From NCBI GenBank assembly GCA_964491485.1, contig CAZBGV010000191.1, forward strand, positions 1-5,911: a DNA stretch of 5,911 bases, in the 5' to 3' direction. This DNA is from IDS-8 sp964491485 (GTDB lineage: Bacteria > Pseudomonadota > Gammaproteobacteria > Steroidobacterales > Woeseiaceae). Shown here piece by piece: positions 1-5,638 of this stretch. Position 1 is the first letter of the stretch. Each line of letters starts with the position of its first letter. The notes below the pieces were generated by a model that worked only from the letters and a program-made list of their open reading frames with translations, was not told the DNA's origin and made no database searches. The translations under genes were made by a program, and so were the position numbers.

Positions 1-43
1 GGGTCCTGGTCGCCCGCATGGCGGGCTCCTACGGGGTCCTGGT
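1..43. repeat. Short direct repeat flanking the first REP copy
   Basis: The ten bases gggtcctggt occur at 1-10 and again at 34-43, on either side of the first REP palindrome (10-32). The arrangement suggests a repeat unit of about 33 bp (REP plus linker) that may continue in tandem to the left of the window. The window edge cuts the array, so copy number cannot be judged. Confidence 0.5.
10..32 (-). repeat. REP element, copy 1
   Basis: Read on the minus strand this is a 23-base REP-type unit. It has a GTAG head, then GAG, then a perfect 6-bp stem GCCCGC / GCGGGC around a CAT loop, ending in GA. It is the exact reverse complement of the unit at 64-86. A GTAG head followed by a short GC-rich palindrome is the hallmark of the REP family mobilised by REP-associated tyrosine transposases (RAYTs). 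No such transposase gene is present in this window. Confidence 0.75.
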
Positions 44-63
44 GCCGGCGTGGCGCGGGGCCT

Positions 64-86
64 GTAGGAGCCCGCCATGCGGGCGA
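64..86 (+). repeat. REP element, copy 2 (forms a REPIN with copy 1)
   Basis: This unit is identical in sequence to copy 1 but in opposite orientation, with 31 bases (33-63) between them. Two inverted REPs with a short spacer form a REPIN, which can fold into a long hairpin as single-stranded DNA or RNA. It lies 4 nt beyond the stop codon of the last operon gene (TGA complement at 91-93). It could therefore also protect the mRNA 3' end or help end transcription; no T-tract was seen to support a classical intrinsic terminator. Confidence 0.75.
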
Positions 87-90
87 TTCT

Positions 91-870
91 TCAACGGCCC
101 TTGAATTCGGGCTTGCGCTTCTCGAAGAAGGCGCGTACGCCCTCGGCGCAGTCCTCGCTCTCGCGCAATTGCCGCTGCAACGGCGCCTCGAGGTCGAACG
201 TGCTCGCCCAGTCGTGCGCCATGGCGTGCCGCATTGCCTGCTTGGTCGCCGCGAGCGAGAGCGGGGCCCTTTGCGCGAGCGCCTGCGCCCACGCCAGCGT
301 CTCGTCCATCAGGCGATCGGCGGGCACCGCCCGGTTCGCGAGCCCGAGCTCCACGCAGCGCGGCGCCGGAATCCGCTCCGCCTCGATCGCGAGCTGGTAC
401 GCACGCCGGTAGCCGAGCTGGCGCACGAGGAACCAGTTCAGCCCGCCGTCCGGCAAAAGCGAGATGTTCGAGAACGCCGACATCAGGAACGCGTCCTCCG
501 CCATCACCAGCAGGTCGCACGCGAGCGCGAACGACATGCCGATGCCCGCCGCCGAGCCGCCCACCGCCGCGATCACCGGCTGGCGCAGGGTCGCGATGCA
601 CTCCAGGATCGGCCGGTACTCCTCCTGCAGGATTTCGCTCACCGGCTTCGGGTTCTCGATGTCCGTCAGGTCCGCGCCGGCGCTGAACGAGCGGCCCTCG
701 CCGGTCAGCACCACGACCCGCACGGCCTCGTCCTTCGCCGCGCGCCGGAACGCGGTCAGGAGATCGCGCCGCAGCACGGCGTTGAACGAGTTCATGGCAT
801 CCGGCCGCCAGATCGTGATCACCGCAACGGCGTCGTCGCGCCGGTAGCGCACGGTTTCGAGATCGCTCAT
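91..870 (-). CDS. Enoyl-CoA hydratase/isomerase family protein, PaaG-like active site
   Basis: This 259-residue cytosolic protein is a full-length crotonase-fold enzyme acting on acyl-CoA thioesters. SAGADL (about residues 63-68) and the AAGIGMSFALACD segment (about 107-119) supply the oxyanion-hole and CoA-binding loops. The C-terminus EGVRAFFEKRKPEFKGR is typical of the family. Both usual hydratase glutamates are absent: Met112 sits where the GGGxE glutamate is expected, and the second position is near Phe133. LLPDGG (138-143) carries Asp141, matching the catalytic aspartate region of PaaG-type enoyl-CoA isomerases. An isomerase shifting double bonds in unsaturated acyl-CoAs is therefore more likely than a plain hydratase; this is inferred from motifs. 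The ATG start follows the FadB/FadJ-like stop by 13 nt and has GGAG 7 nt upstream. It is the last gene of the operon. Confidence 0.9.
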   Translation of the reverse strand: MSDLETVRYRRDDAVAVITIWRPDAMNSFNAVLRRDLLTAFRRAAKDEAVRVVVLTGEGRSFSAGADLTDIENPKPVSEILQEEYRPILECIATLRQPVIAAVGGSAAGIGMSFALACDLLVMAEDAFLMSAFSNISLLPDGGLNWFLVRQLGYRRAYQLAIEAERIPAPRCVELGLANRAVPADRLMDETLAWAQALAQRAPLSLAATKQAMRHAMAHDWASTFDLEAPLQRQLRESEDCAEGVRAFFEKRKPEFKGR

Positions 871-883
871 GCCCTTGCTCCGC

Positions 884-3040
884 TCAGGCCGCTGCCGCGC
901 GGCCGCCGTAGAAAGTCGTGCCTTCGGCCGCCATGCGCCGCAGGCTCTCGGGAGCCGCGAAACGCTCGCCGTACGCCTCGGCCAGCCGGTCCGCCTCAGC
1001 GACGAACGTCGGCAGGCCGATCGTCTCGATGAACGACAAGGTGCCGCCCGTGTACGGCGGGAAGCCCCAGCCGAACACCGAGCCGATGTCGGCGTCGGCG
1101 GGATGCGTGACCACGCCCTCGTCGAGGCAGCGCACCGTTTCGAGCGCCTGCGAGTACAAGAGCCGCTTCCGGACCTCCGCGGGCTCCGGCTGGACGGCCG
1201 CGCGCGGGAAGTACTCCGCGAGCCCGGGCCACAGGCGCTTTTCCTGCCCTTCCGGGTAATCGTAGAAGCCGGCGCCCGCCTTGCGGCCCTTGCGCCCGAG
1301 CTCCTCGACGAACAGGCGCACCACGTCGTCGGCCGGCGAGGCGACGTACGCGTTGCCGAGGTCGGCCTTCGTCTGCTGCGTGATGTGCCAGGAGAGCTCC
1401 AGCGACACTTCGTCGGTGACGGCGAGCGGGCCGACCGGCATGCCCGCCTGCTTCGCGACGTTCTCGATCAGCGCCGGATTCACGCCTTCGGCAAGCATGC
1501 GGATGCCCTCCCGGCTGAACACGCTGAACACGCGGCTCGTGTAGAAGCCGCGGCTGTCGTTCACGACGATCGGCGTTTTCCTGAGCTGCTGCACGTAGTC
1601 GAGCGCCTGCGCGATTGCGATCTCCCCAGTGCGCTCACCCACGATGATCTCGACGAGCGGCATCTTGTCGACCGGCGAGAAAAAGTGGATGCCGATGAAC
1701 TGCTCCGGCCGACTCGCCGCTTCGGCCAGGCCGGTGATCGGCAGGGTGGACGTGTTGGATGCGAACACGGCGCGGTCCGTGAGCTGCGCTTCCGCTTGCC
1801 TGGTCACGTCGGCCTTGATCTTGCGGTCCTCGAAGACCGCTTCGATGACCAGGTCGCAGCCCGCCAGGTCCTCGTAGGCGCTCGTGGCGCGAATGCGGTC
1901 GAGCACGGCCCCGGCTTCGTCGGAGGTGGTCTTGCCGCGCTCGACGGCTTTCGCGAGCAGCTTGCGCGAATAGTCCTTGCCGGCCTCCGCCTTCCCGGTC
2001 GAGACGTCGAGCAGCACGACCTGCATCCCTGCACGGGCGGAAACGTATGCGATGCCTCCGCCCATCATCCCGGCCCCGAGCACGCCGAGCTTGCCGACCT
2101 TGCGCTTCTCCGGGCCCTTCGGGCGGCGCACCAGCTTGTCCGCTGCGTTCTTGTTGACGAACAGCGTGCGCATCATGTTGCGCGAGACGGGATCCATGAG
2201 CAGCGAGACGAAATACTTCGCCTCGATCTCGAGCGCGCGGTCGATCGGCAGCACGGTGCCTTCGTAGACCGCGGAGAGGACGGTGATCGGCGCGGGATAA
2301 TTGTGGTTGGTCTGCTTCTGCACCAGCGCGCTGCCGACGACGAGCGTCTGCACGACCCCGGGATGCATGAGCCCCGCGCCCCCGGGCACCTTGAAACCCT
2401 TGCGGTCCCAGGGCTGGGTCGCGTCCGGGTTCGCGAAGACCCATTGCCTCGCTGCTTCGACCACGTCACCCGCCGGAACGACGGCGTCGATGAACCCGAG
2501 CTCGCGCGCCTCCGCCGGTCTGACGTGCCGGCCTTCCGTGATCAGCCTGAGCGCGGGCTCGATGCCGATGAGGCGCGGCAGGCGCTGGGTGCCGCCGCCC
2601 CCGGGGATCAGCCCGACCTGCACCTCAGGCTGTCCCAGCACGAGCCCCTCGCGGTCGGCGGCGACGCGGTGATGGCACGCGAGGCAGACCTCGAGACCGC
2701 CGCCGAGCGCGGTGCCGTTGATCGCGGCCGCGAACGGCTTGCCGCCGGTTTCCATCCGGCGCAGCGTTGCATGCAGCCCGCGGCAGGTGGCGAGCAGCGC
2801 GTGCGCGTCGCGCTCGGCGAACGTCTCCACCAGCTCGTGCAGGTCGGCACCGGCCATGAAGGCCTCCTTGCCGGAGGTGACGACCGCGCCGCGGATCGCG
2901 TCGTCGGTGGCGACGCGCTCGACCGCCGCCGCGAGGTCGGCCAGGAAGGCCGGGGTCATGACGTTCATCGGCCGGTCCTGCACGTCGATCGTGAGGAGGG
3001 CGACGCCGTCGCCGTCGATCTGCATGTCGATGGTGTTCAT
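884..3040 (-). CDS. Bifunctional enoyl-CoA hydratase / 3-hydroxyacyl-CoA dehydrogenase (FadB/FadJ-like)
   Basis: This 718-residue protein hydrates 2-enoyl-CoA and oxidises the product to 3-ketoacyl-CoA with NAD+, in the cytosol. Residues about 1-190 form the crotonase domain, with oxyanion-hole AGADL (63-67) and the two catalytic glutamates in GGGLE (Glu117) and GQPEV (Glu139). The Rossmann domain starts near 317 with GAGMMGGG (322-329). The dehydrogenase residues are visible in ASNTS (427-431) and HFFSPVDKMPLVEI (His452, Glu464). Two C-terminal 3HCDH domains follow (about 497-594 and 620-715). The length matches FadB/FadJ (about 715-730), and both active sites look intact. It would pass product to the thiolase encoded just upstream. 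The ATG at 3040 has AGGA shortly before it. The 76-nt gap to the thiolase contains a REP element. FadB versus FadJ cannot be decided here. Confidence 0.96.
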   Translation of the reverse strand: MNTIDMQIDGDGVALLTIDVQDRPMNVMTPAFLADLAAAVERVATDDAIRGAVVTSGKEAFMAGADLHELVETFAERDAHALLATCRGLHATLRRMETGGKPFAAAINGTALGGGLEVCLACHHRVAADREGLVLGQPEVQVGLIPGGGGTQRLPRLIGIEPALRLITEGRHVRPAEARELGFIDAVVPAGDVVEAARQWVFANPDATQPWDRKGFKVPGGAGLMHPGVVQTLVVGSALVQKQTNHNYPAPITVLSAVYEGTVLPIDRALEIEAKYFVSLLMDPVSRNMMRTLFVNKNAADKLVRRPKGPEKRKVGKLGVLGAGMMGGGIAYVSARAGMQVVLLDVSTGKAEAGKDYSRKLLAKAVERGKTTSDEAGAVLDRIRATSAYEDLAGCDLVIEAVFEDRKIKADVTRQAEAQLTDRAVFASNTSTLPITGLAEAASRPEQFIGIHFFSPVDKMPLVEIIVGERTGEIAIAQALDYVQQLRKTPIVVNDSRGFYTSRVFSVFSREGIRMLAEGVNPALIENVAKQAGMPVGPLAVTDEVSLELSWHITQQTKADLGNAYVASPADDVVRLFVEELGRKGRKAGAGFYDYPEGQEKRLWPGLAEYFPRAAVQPEPAEVRKRLLYSQALETVRCLDEGVVTHPADADIGSVFGWGFPPYTGGTLSFIETIGLPTFVAEADRLAEAYGERFAAPESLRRMAAEGTTFYGGRAAAA

Positions 3041-3058
3041 GTGTCCTGCCCTGGCTGT

Positions 3059-3081
3059 TCGCCCACACGGCGGGCTCCTAC
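3059..3081 (-). repeat. REP element, copy 3, inside the operon
   Basis: On the minus strand this is the same 23-base unit as at 10-32, with two substitutions in the loop and 3' arm. One change turns a stem pair into a G-U wobble, so the stem (GCCCGC against GTGGGC) can still form in RNA. It lies between the thiolase stop (3117) and the FadB/FadJ-like start (3040), ending about 18 nt upstream of that ATG, just before its ribosome binding site. Intercistronic REPs are known to alter mRNA stability and relative expression of flanking genes; that role here is inference. Confidence 0.7.
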
Positions 3082-3116
3082 GGGAGCGCGGGCGGCGGAA
3101 ATGTGCGACGGTGTGG

Positions 3117-4325
3117 TCATACGCGCTCGATGATCGTGGCGGTGCCCATGCCCCCGCCGACGCACAGGTTCACGAGCGCCGTCGCGAGATCGCGGCGCTC
3201 CAGCTCGTCGAGCACGGTGCCGAGGATCATCGCGCCGGTCGCGCCGAGCGGGTGGCCCATGGCGATCGCGCCGCCGTTCACGTTGAGCTTCTCCGGATCG
3301 ATGTCGAGCTTCTGCCGGTAGAGCAGCACGACGGAGGCGAAAGCCTCGTTCAGCTCGAAGAGGTCGATGTCCCTGGTGCTCATGCCGCAGCGCGCCAGCA
3401 CCTTCTCGGCCGACGGCGCCGGGCCCGTCAGCATGATGGTCGGCTCGGTGCCGACGGAGGCAAACCCGCGGATGCGCGCGCGCGGCGTGAGCCCCAGCGC
3501 TTTGCCTGCCTCGCGGCTGCCGATGAGCATCGCGGCCGCGCCGTCGACGATGCCGCTCGAGTTGCCCGCCGTATGCACGTGCCGGATAGCGTAGACCTGC
3601 GGATAGCGCTGCAGCGCGACGGCATCGAAACCCGCCTGCTCGCCGACGGCCGCAAACGAAGGCTTCAGTCCCGCGAGCGTCTCCAGCGTCGTTTCGGGGC
3701 GCGGATGCTCGTCGCGCGCGAGCAGCACGTCGCTGAGCCGGTCCTTCACGGGCACGACGGACTTCGCGAACCAGCCGTTCTCCCAGGCGCGCGCCGCGCG
3801 CCGCTGGCTTTCGACGGCGTAACGGTCCACGTCCTCGCGCGAGAAACCGTACAGGCTCGCGATCAGGTCCGCGCTGATGCCCTGTGGCACGAAATACGTC
3901 TTCCACGCCACGGCGGGATCGGCGTGCATCGCACCCGAGTCCGAGCCCATGGGGACGCGCGACATGCATTCCACGCCGCCGCCGATCGCGAGGTCCGACT
4001 GGCCCGCCATCACCTGCGCGGCAGCCGTGTTCACGGCTTCCAGGCCGGAAGCGCAGAAGCGATTGAGCTGCTTGCCCGGCACGTCCTGCGCGTAGTCCGC
4101 GTTCAGCACCGCCGTGCGCGCGATGCAGCTGCCCTGCTCGCCCACCGGCGAGACGCAGCCGAAGACGACGTCGTCCAGGCGGCTCGTATCGAGGTCGTTG
4201 CGCTCGCGCAGGGCGCGCAGGACCTGGGTCGCGAGCTCGATCGGCGTCACCGCGTGCAGCGCGCCGTCGGCCTTGCCGCGGCCGCGCGGCGTGCGCACGT
4301 GATCGAAAATGTAGGCGTCCGTCAT
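3117..4325 (-). CDS. Acetyl-CoA acyltransferase (3-ketoacyl-CoA thiolase, FadA/FadI-like)
   Basis: This 402-residue thiolase of the usual family length catalyses CoA-dependent cleavage of 3-ketoacyl-CoA to acetyl-CoA and a shortened acyl-CoA, the last step of beta-oxidation. The nucleophilic cysteine is Cys91 in NRFCASGLEAV. NEAFA (about 326-330) and GHPLGATG (His358) supply the second and third conserved motifs. CVGGGMG near the C-terminus carries the acid/base Cys388. The reading frame stays open upstream to 4685, but the family N-terminus begins at MTDAYIFDHVRTPRG. That ATG overlaps the regulator's stop as ATGA and has a purine-rich GGGAAG about 9 nt upstream, so 4325 is the chosen start. 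The overlap implies translational coupling to the regulator gene. Substrate chain length, and degradative versus biosynthetic direction, cannot be read from the sequence; the neighbour genes favour degradation. Confidence 0.95.
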   Translation of the reverse strand: MTDAYIFDHVRTPRGRGKADGALHAVTPIELATQVLRALRERNDLDTSRLDDVVFGCVSPVGEQGSCIARTAVLNADYAQDVPGKQLNRFCASGLEAVNTAAAQVMAGQSDLAIGGGVECMSRVPMGSDSGAMHADPAVAWKTYFVPQGISADLIASLYGFSREDVDRYAVESQRRAARAWENGWFAKSVVPVKDRLSDVLLARDEHPRPETTLETLAGLKPSFAAVGEQAGFDAVALQRYPQVYAIRHVHTAGNSSGIVDGAAAMLIGSREAGKALGLTPRARIRGFASVGTEPTIMLTGPAPSAEKVLARCGMSTRDIDLFELNEAFASVVLLYRQKLDIDPEKLNVNGGAIAMGHPLGATGAMILGTVLDELERRDLATALVNLCVGGGMGTATIIERV

Positions 4326-4984
4326 GGCGATGGGCTTCCCGTATCGGGCGCCAGCGTGAGGCGAAGCTGCCGCTTCATCTCCTCGTTCGCGCGCCGGAAG
4401 TCGATGGACTCCGGGTTGATCACCCAGAGATAGTTCATGCCGCCGATGTAGGCGATGTATTGGGCCGCGATCGTCTTTGGATCGACGTCGGGGCGAATCG
4501 TGCCGTTCGCGATGCCGTCCCGCACCCAGTGCGCGACGTCCTCCTGTTGTTTCGCATGGATGTTGACGGAGGTCGCGCGGTATTCCGACGACGGGCTCGC
4601 GGCGCCGCAATACAGGATCTGCAGCACGCGCGCGTCGCGCGGCGCGTCCGTGACGAATTTCAGGAACGCATCGAGCGCGGCGCACATCGCCTCGATGCCG
4701 GTCTTCTCGCCGACGCCCTGCTTCAGGTATTCGAGCCAGCGGCGCGAGATCGACTTGCAGACGGCATCGAACAGGCCGGCCTTGGAGCCGAACCGGTAGG
4801 TCGCAAGCCCGCGGCTGTAGCCCGCCTTCTCGCCGATGGCCGCGAGCGTCGTCTTGTCCGTGCCGCGCGCGAGGATCAGCTCGACGGCGGCTTCGAGCAT
4901 CGCCTTGTCGGAGAGCGCGCTGCGCTCGGCCTGGGTGAGCGGCGGGGATTCGGCGGCAGCGGTTTCAGCGGACGGAGACGGCAC
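4322..4984 (-). CDS. TetR/AcrR-family transcriptional regulator of the beta-oxidation operon
   Basis: This 220-residue protein has an N-terminal TetR DNA-binding domain (about residues 24-75). Helix-turn-helix residues lie around TTLAAIGEKAGYSRGLATYRF, and the following SKAGLFDAV is the usual start of helix 4. The remaining roughly 140 residues form the all-helical ligand-binding and dimerisation domain. Such proteins usually repress their own operon until a small ligand binds. Encoded first in a beta-oxidation operon, its ligand is plausibly an acyl-CoA or related compound, which is inference. The start is GTG at 4984 with no clear Shine-Dalgarno sequence. The next in-frame ATG (residue 29) would remove part of helix 1, so GTG is preferred. 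The stop overlaps the thiolase start by ATGA. A palindrome 20 nt upstream (5004-5024) is the likely operator. Confidence 0.92.
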   Translation of the reverse strand: MPSPSAETAAAESPPLTQAERSALSDKAMLEAAVELILARGTDKTTLAAIGEKAGYSRGLATYRFGSKAGLFDAVCKSISRRWLEYLKQGVGEKTGIEAMCAALDAFLKFVTDAPRDARVLQILYCGAASPSSEYRATSVNIHAKQQEDVAHWVRDGIANGTIRPDVDPKTIAAQYIAYIGGMNYLWVINPESIDFRRANEEMKRQLRLTLAPDTGSPSP

Positions 4985-5003
4985 GGGAGGACTCGGGCGA
5001 TTT

Positions 5004-5024
5004 ACTTGCTGACGACAAGCAAGT
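5004..5024. promoter_or_regulatory. Palindromic operator candidate for the TetR-family regulator
   Basis: ACTTGCT (5004-5010) and AGCAAGT (5018-5024) are perfect 7-bp inverted arms separated by 7 bases. The site lies in the 154-nt space between the divergent tetR-type and RES genes, 20 nt upstream of the regulator's GTG. Dyads of about 20 bp next to the regulator's own gene are typical TetR-family operators. No convincing -35/-10 boxes could be assigned on either strand, so the promoter itself is not placed. It also covers the possible GTG start of the antitoxin remnant. Confidence 0.6.
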
Positions 5025-5139
5025 GAGCTTACGCCTTGGAGGGCCGATACTCAAGGGTGATTTGCCCGGCGCCCCGTGCGTGGCAAAGGATGAGGTGGAG
5101 GCGCTTCTGCGGCGCATCGACTTTGCCGTCTACCCCTGA
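5023..5139 (+). pseudogene. Possible C-terminal remnant of an Xre/MbcA-type (DUF2384) antitoxin
   Basis: A short frame ends in EVEALLRRIDFAVYP and a TGA that shares one base with the RES gene start (TGATG). The V-x-x-LL-x-RI-x-x-x-VYP pattern resembles the extreme C-terminus of the antitoxins normally encoded directly upstream of RES toxins (typically like LLGRIEYGVY). From a GTG at 5023 only 38 residues are encoded. The frame closes upstream at 4936-4938, and a normal antitoxin of about 130 residues would have to run into the opposing tetR-type gene. The DNA-binding part is therefore missing. No ribosome binding site is evident. The family link rests on a short motif plus gene position. It could instead be a chance micro-ORF that merely couples translation to the RES gene. 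Confidence 0.45.
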
Positions 5140-5567
5140 TGACGCTCTACCGGCTCGTGCGCGCCGCCCGTGCCGCGGAGGTCCTGTCCGGCGAAGGTGC
5201 GCGCCTCTATGGCGGCCGCGGGAATCCGCGAGGGTTCCCGGTCGTCTACGCCTCCGAATCGCGCGCCCTGGCCGTGCTCGAAACCTTCGTACACGTCACG
5301 ATGGAAGCCCGCACGCTGTCCTTCATCCTGTACGAGATCACCTTGCCCCGGAATGCTGCGATCCGCCGATTTGAATCGGCAGGGCTCACGCTCGTTGCGC
5401 AAAGCCAGGCAGCTGGCCGCGCGTGGCTCGAGGACGGCGTCGAGCTCGCCCTGCGCGTCCCCTCCGCCATCGTCCCGCAGGAAAGCCATTACGTCCTGAA
5501 CACGCGTCACCTGCAGTTCTCGCAGGTGTCGAAGCGCGAGCCGTTCTCTTTCGACGACCGGCTGTAG
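5139..5567 (+). CDS. RES-domain protein (toxin of a RES/Xre-type toxin-antitoxin pair)
   Basis: This 142-residue single-domain protein covers the whole RES fold, from LYRLVRA at the start to VPSAIVPQESHYVLN near the end. RES toxins such as MbcT and ParT act on NAD+ (phosphorolytic NAD+ degradation, or ADP-ribosyl transfer). Visible candidate active-site residues are Arg27 in LYGGR, Tyr37 in PVVYASESRALAVLE, Glu48 in the same stretch, and Ser109 in VPSAIV. The signature GGRWN reads GGRGN, with Gly28 replacing the normally conserved tryptophan, which may weaken activity. The ATG overlaps the stop of the short upstream frame (TGATG) and has no Shine-Dalgarno sequence, so it probably depended on translational coupling to an antitoxin that is now largely missing. 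The gene is divergent from the beta-oxidation operon and convergent with the thioesterase gene; no functional link to either is apparent. Confidence 0.87.
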   Translation: MTLYRLVRAARAAEVLSGEGARLYGGRGNPRGFPVVYASESRALAVLETFVHVTMEARTLSFILYEITLPRNAAIRRFESAGLTLVAQSQAAGRAWLEDGVELALRVPSAIVPQESHYVLNTRHLQFSQVSKREPFSFDDRL

Positions 5568-5601
5568 CGACGCGAGGCACCGCGGTGACGGCGCCCGGCG
5601 T

Positions 5602-5638
5602 TCAACAGGCTGCTAGGCGGCAGGGTGCGGCCTGTTGA
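5602..5638. terminator. Inverted repeat between convergent genes, possible bidirectional terminator
   Basis: TCAACAGGC (5602-5610) and GCCTGTTGA (5630-5638) are perfect 9-bp inverted arms around a 19-nt loop that contains the thioesterase stop codon. Its position between the convergent RES and thioesterase 3' ends fits a shared terminator. No T-run follows on either strand, so intrinsic termination is uncertain. Confidence 0.4.

Noticed and set aside
10..86. CRISPR array or attachment site from the repeated GC-rich units
   Set aside because: The units are inverted rather than direct, palindromic with a GTAG head, and recur singly at 3059-3081. That is REP behaviour, and no cas or integrase gene is present.
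869..3133. 754-codon open frame on the plus strand
   Set aside because: It lies antisense to the clearly recognisable FadB/FadJ-like gene. Its composition (arginine, histidine, aspartate and leucine rich, without domains) is what high-GC codon bias produces opposite a real gene.
2712..4433. 573-codon open frame on the plus strand over the thiolase
   Set aside because: It is an antisense shadow of the thiolase and the start of the FadB/FadJ-like gene, with low-complexity arginine-rich translation and no recognisable motif.
4326..4685. N-terminal extension of the thiolase frame to 4685
   Set aside because: The extra 120 residues overlap the TetR-type gene in another frame and resemble no thiolase N-terminus. 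The family start MTDAYIFDHVRTPRG is at 4325 with an ATGA junction and a purine-rich site upstream.
4460..5026. 188-codon plus-strand frame opposite the TetR-type gene
   Set aside because: It is a GC-rich antisense shadow without domains. I also asked whether it could be the missing antitoxin body, but it is in a different frame from the tail and shows no helix-turn-helix or DUF2384 pattern.
5036..5374. 112-codon plus-strand frame starting at TTG and overlapping the RES gene
   Set aside because: It is proline and arginine rich with no family resemblance and mostly overlaps the RES gene in a different frame. The antitoxin-like tail is in a separate frame.
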